A stretch of 12,318 nt of DNA from Burkholderiales bacterium (lineage in GTDB: Bacteria; Pseudomonadota; Gammaproteobacteria; Burkholderiales; UBA11063): contig JAPJMP010000027.1 in assembly GCA_026461645.1 (NCBI GenBank), positions 1 through 12,318 on the forward strand, in the 5' to 3' direction. This document shows positions 1 through 8,103 of this stretch, in pieces. Position 1 is the first letter of the stretch; the number at the start of each line of letters is the position of its first letter. A program made the position numbers and the translations under genes. The notes beneath the pieces were generated by a model, which was not told the origin of the DNA, did not search any database, and worked only from the letters and a program-made list of their open reading frames with translations.

Positions 1-84
1 CGTATACACTAATTTTTATACCTTATATGGCATATGGTTTAGTTTAACTTTTAAATTGCATTTATTTGAATTTATTATTGAAAA

Positions 85-103
85 GTAAACAACTAGCATT
101 TAC
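85..103 (-). terminator. Weak possible terminator after tRNA-His
   Basis: On the minus strand a short hairpin (arms GTAAA and TTTAC, 9-base loop) begins 11 bases after the tRNA-His CCA end and is followed by TTTT. The stem is only five mostly A-T pairs, so it is a poor intrinsic terminator. It is listed because it is the only hairpin-plus-T candidate I see downstream of the tRNA cluster. Bases 1-84 show no gene or other structure I can support. Confidence 0.2.
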
Positions 104-113
104 CTATTACAAC

Positions 114-190
114 TGGGGTGAACGATGGGATTCGAACCCACGACAGCCGGAATCACAATCCGGGACTCTACCAACTGAGCTACGTTCACC
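114..190 (-). tRNA. tRNA-His (anticodon GTG)
   Basis: The minus strand folds as a complete cloverleaf. The acceptor stem is GTGAACG paired with CGTTCAC, the D arm starts GCTCAG, the anticodon stem is CCGGA/TCCGG around the loop TTGTGAT, and the T arm contains GTTCGAATC. The anticodon GTG reads histidine codons. An extra 5' G (G-1) faces discriminator C73, the identity element bacterial HisRS requires, and the CCA end is encoded. It is the last of three tRNAs, 5 bases after tRNA-Arg, and is probably processed from the same precursor. Confidence 0.97.
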
Positions 191-195
191 ATTAG

Positions 196-272
196 TGGTG
201 CGCCCGACAGGATTCGAACCTGTGACCCCCGGCTTAGAAGGCCGGTGCTCTATCCAGCTGAGCTACGAGCGC
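196..272 (-). tRNA. tRNA-Arg (anticodon TCT)
   Basis: The minus strand gives a full cloverleaf. The acceptor stem is GCGCTCG paired with CGGGCGC (one T-G wobble), followed by the D arm, the anticodon stem CCGGC/GCCGG around CTTCTAA, and a T arm with GGTTCGAATCC. The discriminator is A73 and CCA is encoded. Anticodon TCT reads AGA and AGG, useful arginine codons in an AT-rich genome. It is the middle gene of the Pro-Arg-His cluster, 32 bases after tRNA-Pro and 5 before tRNA-His. Confidence 0.97.
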
Positions 273-304
273 AAATTTAATTATTAATCGCTCATAAAAT
301 GAAA

Positions 305-382
305 TGGTCGGGGCGGTGGGATTCGAACTCACGACCCCTTGATCCCAAATCAAGTGCGCTAACCAGACTGCGCTACGCCCCG
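305..382 (-). tRNA. tRNA-Pro (anticodon TGG)
   Basis: The minus strand folds with acceptor stem CGGGGCG paired with CGCCCCG, a D arm with GGTTAGCGC, anticodon stem CTTGA/TCAAG around TTTGGGA, and a T arm with GAGTTCGAATC. The discriminator is A73 and CCA is encoded. Anticodon TGG reads proline CCN codons. It is the promoter-proximal tRNA of the cluster; a strong -35/-10 pair lies about 40 bases upstream. Confidence 0.97.
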
Positions 383-420
383 ACAAGAACATTGATCATT
401 TTTCAACAACCAAGATTAGT

Positions 421-451
421 ATTATAACATGGATTAACAATTAATTGTCAA
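421..451 (-). promoter_or_regulatory. Promoter of the tRNA cluster
   Basis: On the minus strand a perfect -35 box TTGACA (446-451) is followed after 19 bases by a perfect -10 box TATAAT (421-426). The -10 is preceded by TG one base away (TGTTATAAT), an extended -10 that can offset the long spacer. Initiation is expected near 414, giving a leader of about 30 bases before tRNA-Pro. The -35 box overlaps the aroA stop codon (TGA inside TTGACA), and a 12-base palindrome, ACAATTAATTGT (437-448), fills much of the spacer. I see no terminator between aroA and this promoter, so read-through from the operon into the tRNAs is possible. Confidence 0.7.
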
Positions 452-1737
452 TAAAAATATTGCTTAAATAAATCAAAATAATTAGCAAAAGTTTTTTTTA
501 CGCACTGATAATCCTTAATAACAATTGGAATACCATAGGCGGCAACTAAGGAAAAGCACATTGCCATTCGATGGTCGTTGTATGTATCAATAGCCACTTT
601 ACTTTTAATAATTAATGGTGGAATTATATTTATACTATCCTTTGTGATAGTAACATCTGCACCTAATTTAGTTAATTCATTGTACATGGCAACCAACCTA
701 TTGGTTTCTTTGTACACCCAAGTTGATAACCCAGTAATTGTTGTCGCTCCATCTGCAAATAAAGCAAGAACCGCTATAGTCATTGCGGCATCTGGCATGG
801 CTTCCATATTAACTTTAATTCCCTGCAGTCTATTTTGATTTGATACTTCAATCGCATTAGGATATAAATTTATTTTTGCACCCATTTGCTCTAAAACATA
901 AACAAAATCTTTGTCGCCTTGTAGACTAGTTGCCGCTAAATTATTAATTTTAATTTTACCTCGAATCGCTCCAATAGCTAGAAAGTAACTAGCAGAACTA
1001 GCATCTGGTTCAATTGTGTATTCAATAGCTTTAAGTTTACTCCCTGGTTCATACGTAAAAAAATTATCTTGCCAGGTTATGCTACATCCATACATTTTTA
1101 AAATTTCAAGAGTAATTTTAATATATGGCTGAGATATTAATTTATTTTTAATATAAATTTTAATTTGACGGTTAATTAAAGGTAATGCCATTAATAAACC
1201 AGTTAAGTATTGACTGGAAACATCACTATTAATAAATATCTCTTTTATATTATTATCACAAAATCTATTTATTTTAATTGGCGGATAACCCTCATTATTC
1301 AAATAGTCAATATCCGCGCCAAGCTCAATTAGGGGGGTAATTAAATCTTTTATTGGTCGCTCTAACATTCTTTCAATACCAGTTAACGTATTACGGCTAT
1401 TACTTAAGGCTAAAACTGCAGTTAAAAATCTAATTGAAGTCCCCGAATTACCACAAAAGATAGTTAAATCTGATTTTGCAAAGACACCGCCATTTCCAGT
1501 GATTGCATATGAACAATTATCGCTTGAATTAATTTTAGTATATTTAACACCTAGTGCAGCTAAAGCATCCAACATTATTTGCACATCTTCTGCCACTAAT
1601 GGAATGTTATGAATATAGCTTGTTCCAGTAGCAATTGCTGACAATAATAAAACTCGGTTGGCAATACTTTTAGAACCAGGCAAATTAATTTCAAGTTCTG
1701 GATTTAACTTCACTGCAGCAAGTGACATATCTAGCAT
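448..1737 (-). CDS. aroA: 3-phosphoshikimate 1-carboxyvinyltransferase (EPSP synthase)
   Basis: AroA transfers the enolpyruvyl group of PEP to shikimate-3-phosphate, the penultimate step to chorismate, in the cytosol. At 429 residues it is close to E. coli AroA (427). Visible motifs are LPGSKS with the catalytic Lys23, GNSGTSIRF (96-104) for PEP binding, SDVSSQYLT (171-179), DASSASYFLA (245-254), PDAAMT with Asp316, KETNRL with Glu344 and TYNDHRMAMCFS (385-396). In the PEP loop, E. coli Gly96 and Thr97 are kept but Pro101 is replaced by Phe104; that Pro is part of the usual class I signature and its substitution is linked to glyphosate tolerance. The start overlaps the aroC stop as TAATG, with AAGGG upstream, suggesting translational coupling. 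Met4 is an alternative start. It is the last gene of the operon. Confidence 0.97.
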   Translation of the reverse strand: MLDMSLAAVKLNPELEINLPGSKSIANRVLLLSAIATGTSYIHNIPLVAEDVQIMLDALAALGVKYTKINSSDNCSYAITGNGGVFAKSDLTIFCGNSGTSIRFLTAVLALSNSRNTLTGIERMLERPIKDLITPLIELGADIDYLNNEGYPPIKINRFCDNNIKEIFINSDVSSQYLTGLLMALPLINRQIKIYIKNKLISQPYIKITLEILKMYGCSITWQDNFFTYEPGSKLKAIEYTIEPDASSASYFLAIGAIRGKIKINNLAATSLQGDKDFVYVLEQMGAKINLYPNAIEVSNQNRLQGIKVNMEAMPDAAMTIAVLALFADGATTITGLSTWVYKETNRLVAMYNELTKLGADVTITKDSINIIPPLIIKSKVAIDTYNDHRMAMCFSLVAAYGIPIVIKDYQCVKKTFANYFDLFKQYFY

Positions 1738-2834
1738 TAAATTGCACCCTTTGAGTTAATATAAATATGGTGGCGCAAAAGATGATCGATTATTACTAAA
1801 GCCGCCATAGCATCAACTACGGGCACAGCTCTTGGTAAGACGCAAGGATCATGTCTACCCTCGGCTTTAACTTTAACCTGTTTATAATTTATATCTAATG
1901 TATTTTGCTCTTTATTAATAGTAGACACAGATTTAAATCCTACTCGAAAATAGATATCATCACCATCAGATATCCCACCAATTACTCCGCCAGCGTTATT
2001 AGTTTTTTTAGTGACTTTTTCTGCATGCAATACAAATGGATCATTATGTATACTACCTGGTATTTCGACTCCAGCAAAACCAGAACCAATTTCAAAACCT
2101 TTTGCGGCATTAATACTTAGCATTGCTTTAGCTAAATCAGCTTGTAATTTATCAAATACAGGTTCTCCTAAACCAGCTGGAACATTTCTAATTACACATT
2201 TTATTACCCCGCCAATGGAATCTCCTTGTGCCTTTAATTGGGCAATCAAAGCCACCATTTCATCGACTACTGCCTTATCTGGACAACGCACCAAATTGGC
2301 TTCAATTGCAGCTAAATTAACTGCATTATGATCAATGTTAGCTTTAATAGAACCCACTTGATCAACAAAACTTAAAACCTCAATACCATAGTTTAAGTGT
2401 AAAAATTTTTTTGCAATAGCTCCAGCCGCAACTCTTGCCGCTGTTTCTCGTGCACTAGCTCTACCGCTGCCACGATAATCTCTAATCCCATACTTTTGTA
2501 AATAAGTAAAGTCAGCATGTGATGGACGAAAAATATCTTTTAGGGCAGCATAATCTTCAGATTTAGCGTCTTTATTATAAATGATTAGTAAAATTGGCGT
2601 ACCAGTTGTAACACCATTAAATACACCAGATAAAATATGCACTAAATCACTTTCTTGCCTGGGAGTAGTTAAAATACTTTGTCCCGGTTTTCTTCTATCT
2701 AATTCAATTTGAATATCTTCTTCATTTATTGCTAATCCTGATGGACAGCCATCGATAATAACCCCAATTGCCTTACCGTGTGATTCGCCACAAGTTGTAA
2801 TTCTAAATATTTTACCAAAACTATTCCCTGCCAT
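1737..2834 (-). CDS. aroC: Chorismate synthase
   Basis: AroC eliminates phosphate from EPSP to give chorismate, using reduced FMN without net redox change. At 365 residues it is a normal bacterial length (E. coli 361). The signatures are present: TTCGESHG near residue 19 with the catalytic His, RPSHADFTYLQKYGIRDYRG with the second active-site His, the FMN-binding GRASARETAARVAAG, and GRHDPCVLPRAVPV near the C-terminus. Its start is fixed by a perfect AAGGAGG Shine-Dalgarno (2840-2846), 5 bases before ATG and the strongest ribosome site in the window. The gene starts 13 bases after the pheA-like stop and overlaps aroA by one base, so the last two steps of the chorismate pathway are coupled. 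Confidence 0.98.
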   Translation of the reverse strand: MAGNSFGKIFRITTCGESHGKAIGVIIDGCPSGLAINEEDIQIELDRRKPGQSILTTPRQESDLVHILSGVFNGVTTGTPILLIIYNKDAKSEDYAALKDIFRPSHADFTYLQKYGIRDYRGSGRASARETAARVAAGAIAKKFLHLNYGIEVLSFVDQVGSIKANIDHNAVNLAAIEANLVRCPDKAVVDEMVALIAQLKAQGDSIGGVIKCVIRNVPAGLGEPVFDKLQADLAKAMLSINAAKGFEIGSGFAGVEIPGSIHNDPFVLHAEKVTKKTNNAGGVIGGISDGDDIYFRVGFKSVSTINKEQNTLDINYKQVKVKAEGRHDPCVLPRAVPVVDAMAALVIIDHLLRHHIYINSKGAI

Positions 2835-2839
2835 TTTGG

Positions 2840-2846
2840 CCTCCTT
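2840..2846 (-). promoter_or_regulatory. Very strong ribosome binding site of aroC
   Basis: The minus strand carries AAGGAGG, fully complementary to the anti-Shine-Dalgarno core, 5 bases before the aroC ATG and directly after the upstream pheA-like stop. Other genes of the operon have weaker sites, apart from trpR with AAGGAG. This suggests AroC, and by coupling AroA, may be translated above the operon average. Confidence 0.75.
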
Positions 2847-2847
2847 T

Positions 2848-3429
2848 TTATATATTTGCTATATTTGAGCGCACTACTACAAATTCAGTTAAATTATTCT
2901 GATGATCTTGAATATTTTCACATAACACCTTTAATTTGAATATTTGAGCTGATCTTTTAGAGCCTATAATAGCAGCATTTGCTGAAAATTTATTTAAACT
3001 CATTGCACGCGCTGCATCTGCCATATCTCCCCAATCAATAATTGTTGCTTTGCTAAAGTGGTTAAAGATAAAGTTATGACACTGTTTTAACGCTGGCTCA
3101 AACGAATAAATAGTTGCAACCTGATTCATGTCTAATAATTCTTTGGCCATCAAACACTGATTTATGTTTAAACTGAAGCTATCAATAACCTCAAATGAAT
3201 ATTTACCCATTGCCGCAAAAGCTTGTTTAACCATTCCACTATTATTATTAAAAAAAGGGAAAACCCCAATATCAATTATGTTTTCATTGAGCTTTTTTAG
3301 GACATTTTCCATATCAATTAAATAATCTAACTGATAATCACTAATTTTGGATTTAGCTAAATATTGTAAAGCTGCTTCTTCGGAGAATGAGCCAAAGCCA
3401 CCTGACAATCCAACTCTTATCTTACTCAT
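2848..3429 (-). CDS. pheA: Prephenate dehydratase-like protein, no ACT domain
   Basis: It resembles the catalytic domain of prephenate dehydratase, which turns prephenate into phenylpyruvate for phenylalanine. Matching landmarks are GFGSFSEEAALQY (11-23), GVFPFF then NNNSG (55-65), QCLMA (91-95), YS then PALKQC (108-117), and NAAIIGSKRSA followed by VLCENIQD and NNLTEF (151-183). At 193 residues it stops where the catalytic domain normally ends. There is no C-terminal ACT domain, the usual phenylalanine sensor, and no fused chorismate mutase. Three conserved sites are altered: the family's PIENS reads PFFNN, SHPQ reads SFEP, and TRF reads TEF (Thr181 kept, Arg changed to Glu). Asn61, Gln116 and Thr181 remain. 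It lies 2 bases after the DAHP synthase gene. It may be an unregulated prephenate dehydratase, a related prephenate-acting enzyme, or an impaired one. Confidence 0.7.
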   Translation of the reverse strand: MSKIRVGLSGGFGSFSEEAALQYLAKSKISDYQLDYLIDMENVLKKLNENIIDIGVFPFFNNNSGMVKQAFAAMGKYSFEVIDSFSLNINQCLMAKELLDMNQVATIYSFEPALKQCHNFIFNHFSKATIIDWGDMADAARAMSLNKFSANAAIIGSKRSAQIFKLKVLCENIQDHQNNLTEFVVVRSNIANI

Positions 3430-3431
3430 AA

Positions 3432-4466
3432 CTAGTGCAACATCTTTACTATATCTAATAATAATGTTTTTGTTTCATCAAATCCTAAGCAAGGATCAGT
3501 TATAGATAATCCGCCGACATCAATACTTTCAACTGCATCAACATTTTGATTTCCCGGCTTAATAAAACTTTCAATCATAAAGCCTTTAATTAATCCGTTA
3601 AGTGCTTGATTATTTTTAATATTTTCTAACACTTCTAAAATAATAGCCGGCTGCCGACGATAATCTTTCTTTCCATTAAAAATGCAATTATCATGACTTA
3701 CATCAATAATTAATCCAGGATTTTGAATTTTATTTTCAATAAAGTGTTTTTTAGCTTCTAATAAATGTTCTAATGAATAATTTGGTATTCCATCTCCGCC
3801 TCTTAAAACTAAGTGTGCATAGTTATTACCATCAGTCTTTATTTCATACCCATCAAAAACTGAAGTATGTGAATGTTGAGCAGCAATTACACCATTAACA
3901 CCAATTTTAATTGAGCCATTCGTAGGATTTTTTATACCAACGGCACAATCAATCGCCGAAGCAAAAATTCGATGTTCCTGATCTTCACTACTTCTTGCAC
4001 CTATTGCCACCCATGATAGCAACTCCATAAAACCCTTAGAATTGTGAGTGAATAAAGCTTCGTCAGCTATAGGCATACCCATTTCTACCACTTGCACCAT
4101 TAATTTACGCGCATATTTTATTCCGACTGAAATATCCGGTGGTAATAATGGGTTAGGTTGATTTACTGGCCCTACCCAACCTTTAACTGTTCTTGGTTTT
4201 TGAATATATACGCGCATAACTACTTTTAATTTATGCTTAACCAGTTCGTTTAATTGTAATAATTGCTCTGCGTATTTTAATACTGCCTCAGCAGGCCATG
4301 CGGAACAAGGTCCTACAACTATTATTAAGCGATTATCTTTTCCATTTAAAATATCTTTAATTTCCTGCCTATCTTGACTAATTTTATTTAGCGCAGTTGC
4401 TGATAACGGAAATTCAGCAATAATTTCGTCATGTGAAGGGATTTTTCTAATTACAGTATATGCCAT
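3432..4466 (-). CDS. aroG: DAHP synthase, AroG/AroF/AroH (type I alpha) family
   Basis: This enzyme condenses PEP with erythrose-4-phosphate into DAHP, the committed step of aromatic synthesis. At 344 residues it is near E. coli AroG (350), with a slightly shorter N-terminus. Metal ligands match Cys54 (VVGPCS), His258 (IDVSHDN), Glu299 (MIESF) and Asp324 (SITDPC). Substrate motifs RVYIQKPRT (85-93), GARSSEDQEHR (156-166) and LRGG (221-224) are present. At positions that set feedback control in AroG it differs: Asp146 is Phe139, Pro150 is Ser143 and Ser180 is Asp173. Its allosteric effector, if any, therefore cannot be taken from AroG, and the paralogue symbol is nominal. It follows aroB by 16 bases, with AGGAAA before the start. 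Confidence 0.93.
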   Translation of the reverse strand: MAYTVIRKIPSHDEIIAEFPLSATALNKISQDRQEIKDILNGKDNRLIIVVGPCSAWPAEAVLKYAEQLLQLNELVKHKLKVVMRVYIQKPRTVKGWVGPVNQPNPLLPPDISVGIKYARKLMVQVVEMGMPIADEALFTHNSKGFMELLSWVAIGARSSEDQEHRIFASAIDCAVGIKNPTNGSIKIGVNGVIAAQHSHTSVFDGYEIKTDGNNYAHLVLRGGDGIPNYSLEHLLEAKKHFIENKIQNPGLIIDVSHDNCIFNGKKDYRRQPAIILEVLENIKNNQALNGLIKGFMIESFIKPGNQNVDAVESIDVGGLSITDPCLGFDETKTLLLDIVKMLH

Positions 4467-4482
4467 TGTTATATTTTCCTAA

Positions 4483-5592
4483 TTAAAATAATTGCTTAAA
4501 GGCTCGTTTAATAATTTTAGCTGGCACCTCATGAACTGCTGAATTCTTATCGTTTTGCACCATACCAATCTGTCGAATTATAATCATATAAATTTTATCT
4601 GCCTTGGCTTTTTTATCATTTAAACAATATTGTATAATTTTAGCGGCATCAATTTCGTGTAAATCTTTGCAATCAATTCCAAGCTTTTGCAATAAATTAA
4701 CAATTGATAAATAAGATTCTTGTGTTAAAAAACCCATTATTTGTGCGATTTTACTTTCAACTATAATGCCCAAAGCTACAGCGTACCCATGTAAAATATT
4801 GAAGTCATAATATTTTTCTAGTGCATGTCCAATAGTGTGTCCGAAATTTAAATATTTTCTTAAATTTTGCTCTTTCTCATCTTGTGAGACAATTTCAGCT
4901 TTTAAGCTAACCGCTCTTTGAATAATAAATAATAATGCTTCATTATCATAAGCCAAAATTTTATTAAAATTATTTGTCACGAAATCATAACTAGATTTTT
5001 CACAAGTAATGAAAATCTTGATTACCTCGATTAATCCATTAATTAATTGTTGCTTAGGTAAAGTGTTCAGAAATTTAATATCAATAGCTACTGCTTGTGG
5101 TTGCCAAAATGCGCCAATTAAATTTTTACCATATTCGTTATTAATTGCTGTTTTACCACCAACACTGCTATCGACCATGGCTAATAATGTGGTTGGAACT
5201 TGAATATATTTAATTCCACGCATATATGTTGCTGCCACAAAACCACCTAAATCTCCAATTACACCACCGCCAATTACTAGTAATAATGCATCTCTATCAA
5301 TTCTAGCACGAAACATTTTCATTTCAATCGCTTCTTTAGTCACCTGATTTTTTGAAGACTCGCCACCATTAATTGAAATAACAATAAAATTAATTTTGGC
5401 GTCAAGTAATTGTTGTTTAAACTGGCGAATATACGGGTTTAATAGTTTTTTATCAGTCAAAATAACTAATTGCCGAGATTGAATATGTTTTTTTAACCAA
5501 TTTGGCCAATTGCCAAATATTCCTAAATCAATACTAATTGGGTAAGACTCTTGCTCTCGTGCAGGAATATTTACAAAGATTTGAGATAACAT
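4483..5592 (-). CDS. aroB: 3-dehydroquinate synthase
   Basis: AroB cyclises DAHP to 3-dehydroquinate using NAD and a divalent metal, directly after the DAHP synthase step encoded by the next gene. At 369 residues it is slightly longer than E. coli AroB (362). The NAD-binding GGGVIGDLGGFVAATYMRG (108-126) and the adjoining VPTTLLAMVDSSVGGKT are intact. The metal ligands appear as Glu189 (IEVIK), His252 (LNFGHTIGH) and His268 (LHGYAVA). The residue after HG at 270 is Tyr where Glu is usual (HGEAVA); I cannot say what this does. The DEKEQNLR segment before the His motif also fits the family. The start lies 23 bases after trpA, with only a weak ribosome site. Confidence 0.96.
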   Translation of the reverse strand: MLSQIFVNIPAREQESYPISIDLGIFGNWPNWLKKHIQSRQLVILTDKKLLNPYIRQFKQQLLDAKINFIVISINGGESSKNQVTKEAIEMKMFRARIDRDALLLVIGGGVIGDLGGFVAATYMRGIKYIQVPTTLLAMVDSSVGGKTAINNEYGKNLIGAFWQPQAVAIDIKFLNTLPKQQLINGLIEVIKIFITCEKSSYDFVTNNFNKILAYDNEALLFIIQRAVSLKAEIVSQDEKEQNLRKYLNFGHTIGHALEKYYDFNILHGYAVALGIIVESKIAQIMGFLTQESYLSIVNLLQKLGIDCKDLHEIDAAKIIQYCLNDKKAKADKIYMIIIRQIGMVQNDKNSAVHEVPAKIIKRAFKQLF

Positions 5593-5615
5593 GTTTTATG
5601 CCAATCAATTATTTA

Positions 5616-6368
5616 TTAGTCGTAGTTAAAAATATTAGCTGCCATCAACTCTAATTGAGCTAATGGCACCTGCTTAGAAACAGCGTCAACAAAATACGAG
5701 CCCACGACACAACCGTCGGCAATTTTAAATATTCGTTGTACCATTTGATTATTTGACACGCCAAAGCCGATAGCCACCGGCAGACTGGAATATTTTCTAA
5801 CTTCAGTAATTCGTTCAATTAAATCAAGCGGTAATTCATCACGCAATCCTGTTGTCCCTTTACGACAGGCATAGTATAAAAAACCGCTACTATTATTTGC
5901 GATTAATTTAATGCGCGATAATGGAGTTGATGGAGCTGTAACTGAAATATTGGCTAAATCATATTTTGCACATAGAAAACGTAACTCTGAACTTTCTTCA
6001 AAAGGTAAATCTACAACTAAAACTCCATCCGCACCTGATTGCTTTGCTTGTGCAAGAAAGTATTCTAAATTAGAACGAATAGGATTAAAGTATGTGAATA
6101 CTATGATTGCAGCCTCGGTGTTTAATCTGATTTGCTTTATAATTTCTAGCACCTTTTTGACATCAGTACCAGCTTTTAATGATCTCTCCATTGCTTTTTG
6201 TATGATTAAACCATCAGCGGTTGGATCTGAAAATGGAATTCCCACCTCCAATACATTAGCGCCACCTTTTGCTAGAGCAATAAAATATTGCTCTGAGTTC
6301 TCCCCATCTCCTGCGGTTAAATATGCCACCTTAGCTTTGTTAGCAAAGGCTTTAACTATTCGTGACAT
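5616..6368 (-). CDS. trpA: Tryptophan synthase alpha chain
   Basis: TrpA cleaves indole-3-glycerol phosphate into indole and glyceraldehyde-3-phosphate, passing indole through a tunnel to TrpB. At 250 residues it is somewhat shorter than E. coli TrpA (268), mainly at the N-terminus. The catalytic acids are Glu41 ([10 protein letters not shown]) and Asp52 (TADG), matching E. coli Glu49 and Asp60. The phosphate-binding GFGV (207-210) and VVGSYFV (221-227) are present, and [10 protein letters not shown] (165-174) corresponds to the mobile loop-6 region. ADGPxIQ reads ADGLIIQ, a mild deviation. Its start overlaps the end of the trpF-trpB gene by 17 bases, which implies coupled translation of the two synthase subunits. 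Confidence 0.96.
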   Translation of the reverse strand: MSRIVKAFANKAKVAYLTAGDGENSEQYFIALAKGGANVLEVGIPFSDPTADGLIIQKAMERSLKAGTDVKKVLEIIKQIRLNTEAAIIVFTYFNPIRSNLEYFLAQAKQSGADGVLVVDLPFEESSELRFLCAKYDLANISVTAPSTPLSRIKLIANNSSGFLYYACRKGTTGLRDELPLDLIERITEVRKYSSLPVAIGFGVSNNQMVQRIFKIADGCVVGSYFVDAVSKQVPLAQLELMAANIFNYD

Positions 6369-8088
6369 AACTTAGTTCTCCATTTAATAAACTAGGTAAA
6401 TCTTTATCGCCACGCCCAGATAAATTAATTAAAATTGCACTGTCTTGTGGAAATTGTTGAATATTTTTAACCACATATGCTAAGGCATGCGATGACTCTA
6501 ATGCAGGAATAATACCTTCAGTTTTGGTTAACAGCAAAAATGCTTCTAATGCCTCCTGATCAGTCGCATTAGAATATTGAGCGCGTTGCAGTTCATGTAA
6601 ATAAGCATGTTGCGGCCCAACAGCAGCATAATCTAGACCCGCAGAAATTGAATGTGTATTTGCAATTTGACCGTCTTCAGTCTGTAGCAAATATGTATAA
6701 TTCCCATGCAAAACACCTGGTTTACCAGCACTGAATCTTGAAGCATTACCACCTAATTTTAAGCTAGTTCCACCTGCTTCAACTCCAATTAATTTAACTG
6801 CCACATTCTCAATAAATGCGCCGAAAATACCAATGGCATTAGACCCACCTCCTACACAAGCAATCACAGCGTAAGGAAGCTGCCCAATTACTTCTTTAAA
6901 TTGTTGTTTTGCTTCAATTCCTATAATTTTCTGAAAATCAGCAACCATTGTAGGAAATGGGTGCGGACCTAAAGCTGAACCTAAACAATAATGAGTATTA
7001 TCATAACTTTCAGCCCAATCACGCAAAGCTTCATTTACCGCATCTTTAAGTGTCGCTGAACCACTTTCGACACTAACAACCTTTGCTCCTAATAATTTCA
7101 TTTTTGCAACATTGGGAGCTTGACGAACAATATCAACTTGACCCATATAAATTACACAATCTAGTCCCAACATCGAGCAAGCTGTTGCTGTAGCAACACC
7201 ATGTTGTCCTGCTCCTGTTTCGGCAATAATTCTGGTTTTGCCAAATTTCTTAGCTAACAAACATTGCCCCAAGGCATTATTGATTTTATGTGCGCCAGTA
7301 TGAAGTAAATCTTCTCTTTTTAAAAAAATACGTACTTTAGTATTCAAAGCTTTAGCAAAATTAACCACTTCAGTTAATGCTGTTGGGCGTCCCACATTAT
7401 TTTTTAATAATAAATTTAATTCATTTCTAAATTCAAGGCTTTGCCCTATAGTCTCATATGCCTGTTGTAACTGTAAAATAGGTGGAATTAATAATTCAGG
7501 AACATATCTACCACCAAAACGCCCAAATCTTTCAGGACGAATTAATTTAATAAACTCAAGAATTTTAGTTATATCTTTAATACCTTTAGTCAGTTCAAGG
7601 CTTGAGGATAAATCAACTCCGATACAATTACTTGCATTAATTCTAGCAATAACATTTTCTTTAGAAATTCCACCGGCAATAAAATATCTAAAATCAATCT
7701 TACTTGGTAATGCAATATTTTCATATAATAAGAAATCTTTAAAGCGATCTAAACTAGGCTGAATTTCATTATTATCTGCCACATAAATAATAGGATAATT
7801 TCTATCTAATTGAGTTAAATATTGTTTGACTACTGGTCCGTGCAATTGAATGATGTCAATTGCAACTTGTTTTAAAATATTATTTATTGCCGCTAATTCT
7901 TCATCTACAAAAACAGCAACTACTTTTGCACCACCTACGTGAGCAGCCTGAGCAACCGCTTTTGCCTGCTCTATTGTTACTTTTCGAGGAGAGATATCAG
8001 AAAATAAAAGCCCAATATAGTCAGCACCGCCAATCGCAGTAGTTAATGCTACTTCAGGACTAGTAATGCCACAAATTTTAATTAACAT
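6352..8088 (-). CDS. trpF-trpB: Fused phosphoribosylanthranilate isomerase and tryptophan synthase beta chain (TrpF-TrpB)
   Basis: One 578-residue frame joins TrpF (about 1-184) to TrpB (about 187-578) with almost no linker. TrpF isomerises phosphoribosylanthranilate; TrpB condenses indole with serine using PLP. The TrpB part is canonical: [11 protein letters not shown] (187-197), PLP Lys268 (GAHKINN), catalytic Glu290 (ETGAGQHG), GGGSNAIG for PLP phosphate, QTEDGQI, and NLSGRGDKD at the end. The TrpF part keeps Cys6 (KICGI), Arg35 (SPRKV), His83 (QLHG) and the phosphate sites AGGISKENV and GVDLSSSLE. However, the general-acid Asp of the usual LLD motif is Tyr122 (followed by Glu123), and the usual GG(S/T)G loop with FDW reads ALPSKIDF. 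TrpF activity is therefore uncertain. It begins 15 bases after trpD-trpC, and an ATG inside the single frame gives no sign of a split gene. Confidence 0.95.
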   Translation of the reverse strand: MLIKICGITSPEVALTTAIGGADYIGLLFSDISPRKVTIEQAKAVAQAAHVGGAKVVAVFVDEELAAINNILKQVAIDIIQLHGPVVKQYLTQLDRNYPIIYVADNNEIQPSLDRFKDFLLYENIALPSKIDFRYFIAGGISKENVIARINASNCIGVDLSSSLELTKGIKDITKILEFIKLIRPERFGRFGGRYVPELLIPPILQLQQAYETIGQSLEFRNELNLLLKNNVGRPTALTEVVNFAKALNTKVRIFLKREDLLHTGAHKINNALGQCLLAKKFGKTRIIAETGAGQHGVATATACSMLGLDCVIYMGQVDIVRQAPNVAKMKLLGAKVVSVESGSATLKDAVNEALRDWAESYDNTHYCLGSALGPHPFPTMVADFQKIIGIEAKQQFKEVIGQLPYAVIACVGGGSNAIGIFGAFIENVAVKLIGVEAGGTSLKLGGNASRFSAGKPGVLHGNYTYLLQTEDGQIANTHSISAGLDYAAVGPQHAYLHELQRAQYSNATDQEALEAFLLLTKTEGIIPALESSHALAYVVKNIQQFPQDSAILINLSGRGDKDLPSLLNGELSYVTNS

Positions 8089-8103
8089 ATTATTCCGCCA
8101 TTT

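Noticed and set aside
66..287. Plus-strand ORF of 73 codons containing WDSNPR and TGFEPVT
   Set aside because: It is antisense to tRNA-His and tRNA-Arg; these peptide strings are the well-known artefact of translating tRNA T-arm complements.
578..838. Plus-strand ORF of 86 codons with hydrophobic stretches
   Set aside because: Antisense to aroA; hydrophobicity arises from the complement of aroA codons.
2011..2331. Plus-strand ORF of 106 codons, and the overlapping one at 1905-2120
   Set aside because: Both are antisense to aroC, which is fully conserved; they are shadows of its codon pattern.
5911..6375. Plus-strand ORF of 154 codons
   Set aside because: It lies entirely opposite trpA, which has clear catalytic motifs; the protein is low-complexity with no recognisable domain and no ribosome site.
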